64,000 bases of DNA from Sipunculus nudus (Eukaryota > Annelida > Sipuncula > Golfingiida > Sipunculidae), in contig CM049310.1 in NCBI GenBank assembly GCA_026874595.1, positions 69,887,556 through 69,951,555 of the forward strand, in the 5' to 3' direction. The notes below the pieces were generated by a model. The model saw only the letters and a program-made list of their open reading frames with translations. It searched no databases and had not been told where the DNA came from. The position numbers and the translations under genes were made by a program. Numbering within the stretch: position 1 is the stretch's first letter; each line of letters begins with the position of its first letter. This document shows positions 40,159 through 48,932 of the stretch, one piece after another.

Positions 40159-42662
40159 CAAACTTATATGGCTGGTCAAATTTGGTCACACCTCATTTTG
40201 TCAATATTCATGGGTTAAAAATGTGGTCACACCATATGTGACCACATTTTATAATATTCTATATATAATACAAACTTATATGGCTGGTCAAATAAAATGT
40301 GGTCACAGCTTATTTTTTGATTGGTAAAAAATATGGTCTCTTGGTTTGAAAATAATTCAGGATTAAATTTAGAAAAAATAAGGGATATGATGATGTAAGA
40401 ATATATTTAAATGTGGTCACAACACCTTTTTTTACTTTTTCTAACTACTATATGTGGTCACACAATTTATAAAAAAGAGATCACACCTTAATAATGTCAT
40501 TAATTATAACTAATGAATGTTGTCACACTTAATAATTATTTTATTAAAAATAAGGATATTATTATGTTAGTATAACAAAAAATGTTGTAACATAATGCGG
40601 ACAAACGTGTTTCTCCCGTGTCTCTCTTGATTTTAAGTGCATGACTTGTCACGTGACACTCGACATTTGTTTACGTTCTGGCGGCAGGGCGTCGTCACCT
40701 TATAAACATATATGGGTAATATTATATACTGACTGTCAATTTTATAAAACATCATCTAAATGTTTAACATGGTATATATGTATATTACTGTGGATTCATG
40801 ACGTCGGCTCAGATCCTCTTTGACACGACGTCATTTTGGGTATTTTCGGCAAACTACCCTTTTTCGACAGTTTGTAGCAAAATAAATATATAAATAACAT
40901 ACAAAAATATGATATCATTAGATGCGCCGGATCGTCAACTTTATCATGCAAAAAAAATTTTAGTGAAATGTGGTCACACTTATTTGTGAGAGAGAGAAAT
41001 ATGGGTCCGTTATATTGCACGATTACCAGAAATGTTTATACTGTTTCACTTGAATAAAAATCATCCCCGAAAATCATGCGGACACGGGTGCTGGGACAAC
41101 AAAGTCCGTTCTATTATATACCCCAGTTCCAATGATATTATCCAAGTAAGACAAACTTGCCAAACAATATTTTCACCAGTAAAAGGAAAATGCGTGATTT
41201 TTGGCATCATATCTGCTTGTGATGTAAATATTAATCACTTTATGGCTGGGTTGACATGTCACATGAATATCCATGGTTCATTGCGTCCTCAACTAGTGAC
41301 CATTCTTCATCCTTCAGAGATATGATAATACGTAATGTGTGACGCAACAGTGAAGCGCGTGCATGAGGAGAACACAAGCTTAACTGTAACGAGGGTTGGC
41401 AGGTTCTGTGAACATGATAGCATGGTTCCCAGCCTGCCTTGTGCTACACTCACGGAGAGTGCATGGCAGGCTGGGAACCATGCTATGAATATGAGTGCTT
41501 CTTTTGTGCGTGACGTCTATTATGACGTCATTACTATTCTCTGCCATGTACATTTCATAGATATGTGCCATTTTGATAAGATGTCGCTACAGAATAGTCT
41601 AGTTTTTCATAAAATGGTTTAAATTATTTACAGGAAACGACAAAAGGTAGGATTTTATTTCCAAAGTAGTGAATAACGCATTTTTCTTCTTCTGCCCCAG
41701 GAGCAACAAGTTTTGGCGATATTTGACATGCAAAAAATTATCACGAAAGATCAGGGGACAGTGGTAGGGAAACGGACTAAACCATAAATTTTTTACGCGA
41801 GTCTATCAAAAGTAGAGTATGGTTCGTCTCTCTGTCCGTTCACATTTGGTTTCGCTGCGATAACTTTCCAGATTACGATGGATTATCAGAAAGACATAAT
41901 ATTAACTTGTAGAATTTCTAGCATAAGACCGATTTTCCACACATATCTTATGAGGTCAGATGTCACCAGGCTTGGTGTTGCAATGAGGATTTTCCAGAAA
42001 TTTGATGGATTTTCATAAATAAATATTTACAAATAAAATTTCTTACCTGATATCAATTATCGGCAAAATATGCTCATATGTAATGACTTCAGAGGTCTCC
42101 AAACTTCGTGGTAATGTCATCATAATTAAGAAATTGATGGGTTTCATCGGAATTCAGCAAGTATTGTAAACAAATCTAATATAAACCATTCCCTGCAAAC
42201 TCTCTACGTATTCATTAAATTTAAAGGTCACAAGACATAGGACGTGTGTATTATGCCATCTTGCGGTGCTCTTGTTGTTTATTTAGATGTACATGTAATT
42301 TATCATTGAGGATATTTTCAAGTATGATGTTTCATTATTGTTTACGAAACCAAAATTCGTATACGAATTTTACATCAAGAGTGATGATGCTTAATATATT
42401 TAACTGATAACGTATTTTAACGTATCTGTCAGGAGGGGTACCGGCGTCGGTTATCTATGGCTCGATACTGGACAGCGCGTGCTTACAGTGGCAGGAAAAG
42501 TGTGGAGAGCGAGGTTCTTGCTGGATATACGATACAACAGAGGTTGCAGTTCGGACTTATATTTTCTCCGTCTCGATAAAGCTTGGTTCGATTTTATCAA
42601 TCGTCTTGGCATTGTTTGCCTACCGTTCTTCCAAAGACAATCAGTCGGAGAACAAAACATAG
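27014..42662 (+). CDS. SLCO: SLCO/OATP organic anion transporter, tandem copy B (12 coding exons)
   Basis: Paralogue of gene A with the same predicted role. Coding exons: 27014-27158, 27492-27668, 28237-28341, 28824-28988, 30760-30862, 31833-31948, 32138-32398, 33117-33315, 33683-33830, 35770-35948, 36887-36951, 42433-42662. They total 1893 nt, giving 630 residues plus TAG. Exons 1-11 have the same lengths and phases as gene A; exon 12 is one codon shorter. The fingerprint DDPRWVGAWWLGYL, the 11-cysteine Kazal-like loop (SNCNAQCGCSTASYKPVC onward) and the sequons NTT at Asn144 and NQS at Asn486 are all kept. The sequence differs from copy A throughout, with the N-terminus, signature and CLQWQEKCGERGSCWIYDT best conserved, so the duplication is not recent. 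Intron 11 is 5.5 kb and full of repeats. Intron 1 needs a GC donor. No frame damage seen. Confidence 0.93.
27159..27160 (+). other. GC 5' splice site, intron 1 of gene B
   Basis: The border reads TTGAAG|GCGAGT, a good match to the GC-donor consensus with strong flanking pairing. The phase-1 join to 27492 gives the in-frame VEGFVVHG. The GT at 27163-27164 would shift the frame. Confidence 0.82.
28989..30759. other. Intron 4 of gene B: contents
   Basis: An inverted repeat, GACTGGTACC.. at 29376-29395 against ..GGTACCAGTC at 29441-29460 (19 of 20 pairing), sits inside weaker outer symmetry (about 29310-29510), as in a degraded MITE. The stretch 29900-30560 is less AT-rich than the surroundings and contains a B-box-like GGTTCGAATC near 30264, but no family could be named. 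Confidence 0.45.
30914..31343. mobile_element. hAT-like MITE in intron 5 of gene B
   Basis: The left end CAGGGGCGTAGC and right end GCTACGCCTCTG are inverted repeats (11 of 12) of the CAG...CTG hAT type. The interior has long C and G runs (30941-30963, 31178-31189). The expected 8-bp target duplication is not clear (ATGTCGTA versus GCGTAAAT), so the exact ends or age are uncertain. Confidence 0.6.
32435..32575 (+). mobile_element. SINE-like element in intron 7 of gene B, plus strand
   Basis: The words TACGGGTAGAGCAGTTCGA, ATATTTCAC, CAGGCTTAATTGGAA and AACGGCCGTCTTTCACTC occur in the same order as in the minus-strand copy at 25620-25890. It is truncated or diverged at both ends. Confidence 0.55.
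33831..35769. repeat. Intron 9 of gene B: diverged tandem repeat of about 315-350 bp
   Basis: From about 34380 to 35640 the phrases CATGGACCTCCC, GTTACGATTTGTG..CTGTT, GGAACTGATGAA.CACTCCAT and AGTACATCA.T.ATT.AGATACTGGAG recur. The CACTCCAT word is at about 34696, 35009 and 35358. The last unit ends GGACGGACGGACGACTGATTA, followed by GATCACAATAGCTCA, a phrase common in bivalve repeats (from general knowledge). Units are heavily diverged. Confidence 0.7.
35919..36470 (+). repeat. Minisatellite derived from the exon 10 splice donor of gene B
   Basis: The last 30 bases of exon 10 (containing GTACCTACCCAGAACATTAT) plus the donor CTAAG|GTAATAAGT and about 35 bp of intron are repeated eight more times in intron 10. 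Donor dinucleotides are intact at 35949 (the true site), 36074, 36128, 36252, 36396 and 36458, and broken in the other three copies. Gene A has a single copy at 10755. Use of the spaced copies would add sequence with a stop straight after the true junction (AGG TAA). Confidence 0.85.
36471..36886. other. Rest of intron 10 of gene B
   Basis: A good acceptor-like CTGCCTTGTGCAG ends at 36523. It is followed in the phase set by exon 10 by about 18 residues (KKHRVPPPG...) and a stop at about 36580. This could be an alternative terminal exon, but no family supports it. The remainder is AT-rich with ATT trinucleotide runs at 36841-36880. Confidence 0.3.
36952..37973. other. Intron 11 of gene B, left part
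   Basis: No recognised element. A 91-codon open frame at 37498-37773 has no family resemblance and no splice context, and is not called a gene. Confidence 0.4.
37982..41027. mobile_element. 3046-bp DNA transposon with long inverted ends and an 8-bp target duplication
   Basis: The ends are GGTAATCGTGCAATATAACG at 37982 and its exact complement ending at 41027. They are flanked by a perfect direct repeat, AGAAATGT, at 37974-37981 and 41028-41035. Inverted similarity runs inward about 420 bp on the left (to about 38400) and 370 bp on the right (from about 40655). It resumes as CGGGAGAAACACG at 38659 against its complement near 40608, so the left arm has about 240 bp extra. No transposase is present. 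An 8-bp duplication fits hAT, P or Merlin-type transposases; the family is unassigned. The interior is a satellite array. The short frames read in each arm are mirror images of each other and not genes. Confidence 0.92.
38690..40480. repeat. About 118-bp satellite inside the transposon
   Basis: Around 14 units share TATGTGACCACATTTTATAA, a TATATA tract, AATACAAACTTATATGGCTG, GTCAAATAAAATGTGGTCAC and CTTATTTTTGT(T/C)AATA. The GGCTGGTCAAA word occurs at about 38744, 38860, 39324, 39801, 40035 and 40283, among others. Each unit holds AAATGTGGTCACA in both orientations. A longer segment, TATGGTCTCTTGGTTTGAAA and what follows, occurs twice (about 39373 and 40332), showing that a multi-unit block was duplicated. 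The same AAATGTGGTCACA motif occurs once in each terminal inverted repeat (38031-38043 and 40967-40979). Confidence 0.9.
41036..42432. other. Intron 11 of gene B, right part
   Basis: Holds the hairpin at 41417-41486. The rest, including 41800-42100, has no recognisable frame or repeat family. Confidence 0.4.
41417..41486. other. Perfect 22-bp-stem hairpin
   Basis: The left arm starts ATAGCATGGTTCCCAG (41417-41438) and pairs without mismatch with 41465-41486. The 26-nt loop can pair further (CACTC with GAGTG). The roughly 70-nt fold has miRNA-precursor dimensions, but the full symmetry also fits a small fold-back insertion. It is intronic, so sense transcription would come with gene B. Confidence 0.75.
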
Positions 42663-43230
42663 TGATCTTAATGTGAGCTTTACGTCTGCCGTTTCTGTAG
42701 ATTTTATGTCTTTTCTGGTTTACCCTGCGTATATAATAATATACCGTAGGTAATTCATGTAAAGAAAAGTTCTTATAACGCCTGTGTGTATGACATTTTG
42801 TTTTATTGACAAGCTGTTAGTAAAAACACGATGATGTATGATGATGATGATGATGGCAAAACAGAAAATCCTTGTAACGTTGGTGGTTGGTTGCATATGT
42901 ACAGATTTTGAAAGGTAACTAGTTGCAAAACGCCCTTTAGTAAACTCTAGTTCCTCTGACCTGCCGCCAGATGTCCTTGCTGAATGAACACCCTGTGCGC
43001 TGTGGGATCGGCGTTTCTTGGCTTATTATTTTTATAAAAAAGGTTCAAGGGATCATGTTTAGTTCATAGACGTAAGATATCGGAATGTCTGGCAGTGATT
43101 AACTTGTAATAAATATTCGACCACAACAATCACTCATCCAGTCTGAGCCTATACGGGTCGTTTTACAGCAAATGTTCTCTTTTAATATGTTACTAGGTAA
43201 CCATAAGATGCAAAACGAACTAATTTATCT

Positions 43231-43271
<41 letters not shown>

Positions 43272-45357
43272 ATAAATATATATATGTTATAGGAAAATAA
43301 TAATTGTTTTATACAGCACTCGAATGGTACAGGATATTAGTAATTCACGTATCCTATTGCGCTTTATAAGAAACACGAAAGGTTGTTAAGTTAAAGGAAT
43401 AACACCCTTGTATAATCTTGCTTCCTATGTGTCTGAATATTATCAATCTGCATATTATCAAACTCAATATAATCTGTGCATGACTACAATGAATAACCCG
43501 ACACTTTAAACTAGAATTATATTTTTCAAGTTTAGTGGTGTTTGTTAATTTAGGAATTTATAAACAAGTTATTTAAACGATATTCTAAATATATTATTGT
43601 GTATAATTACTGTAAGCTTTTATTTAAATATCTTCAGCTCGATGTAATTTTTGTAAACAAATTTTTTGTGACGGCACATATTTTGGGAATAAAATTTAAC
43701 ATTTACATGTTTCATTGGAGTACCAGTGCAATAGCTGTGTGAATGAAAAGCCACATTCCTAGAATGAGAGAGCCGTCAAACTTGATTTTGCTGAGGAGCT
43801 ACGCGATGAAATAAGTTGGTCAAACATCCGTTAATTAGATATGTGATTGCCGGGAGGCGGCAGTATCTGTGCTTATCGTTACGCCACAGCAAAAACAAGT
43901 TTGATGGCCTGTCTACGAAAGAAATTATGAAGTCTTAACAACTGCATCGACTGGGCCAGTCTTACCGAAATGCTCAACCCGTCGCCTATTTAAACTTCAC
44001 TGGTATCAGATGTAAACTACACCTCTAGCATATGGTCTGGCTGCGAAAAGAGCTGCAAAGTGACAGTATGTTTTATGCAACACGCTGGTTATGAAATTGT
44101 AATACTTGTAATCCCGAGAATGGTATAGGGGTAAAACGATGTGATACCTGATTATTTAATAAACTGTATCGACTTACTCTTCATATGAAGGCGTAATGTT
44201 ATTTCTTTTATACCGCATTAATAAATATACTGCAACAACCTACTCCTAATATGAATGCGTAGGATTATTTCTTAAACCTTAAAACATGTTGGATGATATC
44301 GTTTCAACGGCCATGGTCAAATGGATCATCTTTAATCTTCTCTTGAGTGAGTGTGTTTTATCAGCCTATACCCATTCAAGATTCTTAGACAATTTTTTTT
44401 ATCAGGTGTCAAACACACCTTTCCTAGGTTATTTCCATGTAAGATGTAGGTGCAATTAGTGAAGCAATTTTTTTGTGACAACATGTTTTCTATACCATCA
44501 CGGCAATGAAAATCTGCAGATCTGTTATCCCAGGACGGGGCAGGGGTAAAGAGAATGTCTGTAACTAATATCCATGGAATGATTTGGGTTCACAGTTTGG
44601 TGCTTATATATGCCAATTTTTCTCACCTGTCTCCTAGAATTATATATTTTGAGTGGATGAAAATCCATAATATTATGTATGAAAGAAACACGATGGCAAT
44701 ATGATACACAACGACAGAGAAACCATGCAAGCGCCATATGAACAAAAAGAAGTCGATGCGTCGTTCTTTCATTTACATATCTAAATGAGCCTGGCGTTTG
44801 AAATGCACGTACGCCATCTGCCGGTTTAGTTTACCCATACGACCGCTAATTATTTTAAAGTTATCATTGCTCTGTCAAATCAACCATCTTACTTGCTTGT
44901 TACATGAATCATAAACTATATATCACTAGATTTTTACCAAATAATCTCTAGATTCTGAACGAAAAGTGGGATAAAAACAGAACAATATGCGACTGTCACT
45001 TGATTTGACAGACAATTATAGGGACCATATCAGATGTGATACAAAAATTTTCAGTGGCAAACAGATTGATATTTTTAAAACAAGCGAAACAACGAGACCT
45101 GTGAGGTTCAATTTCACTCAGTGCTGTCAATGTCAATAGAGAAAATTATATTGTTCTGATGCTATATCATTGCGTATTCAAGTGATCCCAACTCGCCGCT
45201 TTGGCTCTTTTTATACAGATGCGCTTGTACTAAATGACGTGACGCCACCAGCATGCCGCCAATTCGAAGCCGCAACCTTGGTTGGTGTACTACAAAACAG
45301 TTATACAAAACGCTGCCGGACAAACAAAATGTCTAAAAATCTCACTTCTACTTTATT
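42663..45357. other. 3' flank of gene B and unassigned intergenic sequence
   Basis: A possible polyadenylation signal, AATAAA, lies at 43108-43113. An (AT)n run is at about 43234-43268. No gene or mobile element was recognised from 43270 to 45350. Confidence 0.45.
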
Positions 45358-46040
45358 GCTTGCCGGAAATCTTCGATTTCCGCAAGCATATTGGTCAGTT
45401 GCGTATGTCTGTTTGTCTGTCTGTTTGTTGCTTGCCGGAATCAAAGATTTCGGCAAGCATATTGGTCAGTTGCGTATGTCTGTTTGTCTGTTTGTCTGTC
45501 TGTTTGTTTGTTTGTCATCACTCTCCTGGCCACAATTTTGCCACAATAACCTTGAAACTTACAGGGATGTTCGAAAACATAATTTCTAGGTGCCCTATTG
45601 TTTTTGGTTAAAAAAGGTCAAAGGTCAAGGTCAAGGTCGTCAACACTTCTCAAAACGTTTTTTTCTTCATATCTTTGTGACTATTAGTCGTATCTACTTC
45701 AACAATAGCTCATTTTAATCGTCATTCCAAGGCCTGTCATCTGGTGTGTAGCTGACTCAAATTTGCCGTAACCATGGTTACAAATTTTTGGGGAAAAGAC
45801 ATGATATTCGAAAATAAGGGATCTTATTTTTCTAACTTTGTCAGTTTTAAAGCTAGAGTGATCTAGTTTTTTGCATCAGGTAGCATTCAACTAGTACTAC
45901 AAGATTTTATTACAAGTCTTGCAGTATCTCTCAAAATATCTCGTGAATAGAGATATTTCGAGATTTCATTCATCTTGCGCCAAAGGCCACATTATTGCAG
46001 GAATCTTTTTGAAACTGACATATTATAAGTCCTACACTAG
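45358..46040. repeat. First hairpin modules and start of the large repeat domain
   Basis: Two hairpins of the form GCTTGCCGGAAATC-TTC-GATTTCCGCAAGC (45358-45387) and GCTTGCCGGAATC-AAA-GATTTCGGCAAGC (45430-45458) are each followed by ATTGGTCAGTTGCGTATGTC and TGTT/TGTC microsatellite. A cluster of four AGGTCA-type half-sites is at 45615-45638. A near-palindromic GTAACCATGGTTAC is at about 45769. Confidence 0.8.
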
Positions 46041-47380
46041 TATCTCGAAATTGTTTTTTCATTTTTTTGAATATGGCTCCTAGGGGGCGCTGCACACGAC
46101 CCTCACACAGATATCATTACATTGGCCATATCTCTAAAACCCAAAGCCTCAATTACATAAACTATAGCTTATTTTTTCCCTCTGAGTCTTCTCCATAAAC
46201 TGATAATGTCATCTGGTCTCAATGTTGTGTCACTTTGTCAGTGTGTCTGTCTGTTTGTCAGTTGTCCTCAAATTCGCCTGCTTGCTCTTGCGTCTCACAT
46301 ATAGCATTCTACAGGCCACAGTTTTGAAAGAATCCTTTTGAAACTATTACATCTTAAGTCTTACACTAATATCTTGAAACCAATTTTTCATTTTCCGGAT
46401 ATGGCCGCTAGGGGGCGCTGAACTCGAACCTCTCCCAACATATCATGCTTTGGCAATATCTCCAAAACTATAAACCCCAGTTACATAAACTGTAGCTTTT
46501 TTCTTCCTTTGAGTCTTCTCCATAACCTGGAGAAGTCATCTGGACTCAATTTTGAGTCACTTTGTCAGTGTTTTCGTCTGTTTGTCAGTTGTCCTCAAAT
46601 TCGCCTGCTTGTTGGCTCTTGCGTCTCACATATAGCATTCTGTAGGCCACAGTTTTGACGGAATCCTTTTGAAACTATTACATCTTATGTCTTACACTAA
46701 TATCTAGAAACGAATTTTTCATTTTCCGGATATGGCCACTAGTGGGCGCTGCACATGACTCTCACACACATACCATTGTATTGGCCATAACTCTACACCC
46801 AAAGCCTCAGTTACATAAGCTATAGCTTATTTTCTTCCTTTGAGTCTTCTCCATAACCTGATTAAGGCATCTGGTATCAATCTTCTGTCACTTTGTCAGT
46901 GTGTCCATCTGTTTGTCCGTTATCCTCAAAGTCGCCTGCTTGCTGGTTCTTACGCCTTACATATAGCATTCTACAGGCCACAGCTTTGACGGAATCCTTT
47001 TGAAACTGAGACATCTCATGTCATACACTAATAATACGAAACGCATTTGTCGTCTTCGGAATATGTCTGCTAGAGGGCGCTACAGTCGAGCCTCCCAAGT
47101 ATATAATTAATTCGCCATACCTCGTAAACTATAAAACTAAATTAAATAAATTAGAACTCATTTTCTTCCTTTGAATCCTCTCAATAACTAGCTTATGTCA
47201 TCTGGTGTCAATCTTGTCTCACAAAGTCAGTATGTCTGTCTGTTCGTCTTTTGTTGTCAGCTTTGTCTGCTTGCCTGTTCTTTTGTCTCATATGTCATTC
47301 TACGGGCCACATATTCTCAGCAATGTCTCTGAGAGTCATTCCATTAATAGAAAACCGACAATATGTTCTGTCTGTCCGTC
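46041..47380 (+). repeat. 331-bp tandem repeat, four units
   Basis: Four units are aligned by the box GGCCGCTAGGGGGCGCTG and variants at 46073, 46402, 46733 and 47064 (spacing 329-331). Each also has CTTTGTCAGT.TGTC, GTCCTCAAATTCGCCTGCTTG and CATATAGCATTCTACAGGCC. Two more units occur at 60000-60725 and a diverged one after 63440. Confidence 0.88.
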
Positions 47381-48634
47381 TGTGTTTCACTTCCGAATTC
47401 CGGCAAGCGTTCGACCTATGGTCGTCTAGTTTGTTTGTTTGTTTGTTTGTCACCACTCTCCTGGCCACAATTTTGCCACAATAACCTTGAAACTTACAGG
47501 GATGTTCGAAAACGTAATTTCTAGGTGCCCTATTGTTTTTGGTCAACATTGCTCCAAGGTCAAGGGTCAAGGTCACGACAGGTATGGTTAACGGTTTTTG
47601 CACTATAACTTCGCCATAAATAGGCTTATCCACTTCTGCAATAGCTCATTTTTTTTGTCATCACCTGGCCTTTCTTTTGACATGTAGCTTACTTAAATTT
47701 GCCGTTACCATGGTTACATTTTTTGGGCAAAAATCATGGAAATTGGAAATAACACGACCATTTTTTGTAACTTTGTCAATTTTTAAGCTACAGACGTCTG
47801 GTTTTGGTCATTATGTACCTTATGGGCAGCTTGACATGATAAAACTGAAAGTCTCGCCAAATCTCGCACCATTTCTCGTCAAACGAGAGTCTTCGAGATT
47901 TCATTAAATATGACCTACAGGTTGCATTTTTTTAACAATGGCTTTGAAATTGATATATTTTGTGTTATTTATAAATATCTCGAAATCAGTTTTTCATTTT
48001 TTGGAAATAGCCACCAGGGGGCGTGGTACATGAAACACTGTAACATGTCATTTTTCTGCAATATCTCAAAAAATATTAAAAGTGACACCATTTTTTTTTG
48101 GTCGTATCTGAAACTAGGAACATTGGCTTATCTCTTCGCACATGTTGCTTTGTGCTGCCGTTACCATGGTTACCAAATTTTGGGGTAAAACTTGACAATC
48201 TGAAAATTCGGAGTTTTCCAGATTCTATCTCTGTTGATATTTGCGATAGAAAGGTCTGGTTTTTGGCGTTAGACAGCATCCCTCTAGTTCTAAGCCGTTC
48301 AATCGCAAGTCTCGTCATATCTCGCGTCGTTTCTCGTGAAACGAGAACACGTGACCATTCAAAGAAATGCCTATAATTCTGTCATTTTTCACGCTACAGA
48401 CACATGGTTTGCAGCGCTGGATAGCGGCTGACACTCGCAGTCACATTCAGGGGTCACATTGTTAGTCTCGTCAAATCTCGCGCCGTTTTTCGCCATACCA
48501 CGAAGACACTCGCCGTCGCCGCAAGTGGCGGCAGGGTCCTTACGGTGGGCGGCCGGCGTGTGCAGCGGTCCGTGACGGCCTCTCCGGGCCCCATCTATGA
48601 TCATACATGTTGGAGGCACAGTCCATACTTTATT
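47381..48634 (+). repeat. Diverged single copy of the 1282-bp unit
   Basis: Starts at CCGGCAAGCGTTCGACCTATGG (47400, a palindromic CGACCTATGGTCG) and TTTG microsatellite. It then follows the same order as the later units: AAGGTCA cluster (47556-47575), GTTACCATGGTTAC (about 47703), CTCF-like box (48008), second GTTACCATGGTTACC (about 48160), CTCGTGAAACGAG palindrome (about 48331), and GGAGGCACAGTCCATACTTT near 48611. Confidence 0.8.
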
Positions 48635-48932
48635 GCTTGCCGGAAATCTTCGATTTTCGCAAGCATATTGGTCAGTTGCGTATGTCTGTTTGTCTGTTTG
48701 TTTTTATTGCTTGCCGGAATCAAAGATTTCGGCAAGCATATTGGTCAGTTGCGTATGTCTGTTTGTTACTTGCCGGAAATCTTCGATTTTCGCAAGTATG
48801 TTGGTCAGTTCCGTATGTTTGTTACTTGCCGGAAATCTTCGATTTTCGCAAGTATGTTGGTCAGTTCTGTATGTTTGTTGCTTGCCGGAAATCTTCGATT
48901 TTCGCAAGTATGTTGATCACCCGCGTATGTTT
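48635..48932. repeat. Five tandem GCTTGCCGGAAATC hairpin modules
   Basis: Hairpins begin at about 48635, 48709, 48768, 48824 and 48880 (spacing 56-74 bp). Each is followed by a TTGGTCAGTT or TTGATCACCC tail and CGTATGTTTGT. Stems are 12-14 bp with a 3-nt loop. This looks like local slippage amplification of the module that starts each 1282-bp unit. Confidence 0.85.

Noticed and set aside
37980-41020. Two related small proteins encoded at 37980-38213 (+) and 40796-41020 (-)
   Set aside because: They are the two arms of the transposon's terminal inverted repeats read in mirror orientation.
48635-48932. CRISPR-like array
   Set aside because: Repeats are hairpins with similar, not unique, spacers in an animal genome; this is slippage amplification of a repeat module.
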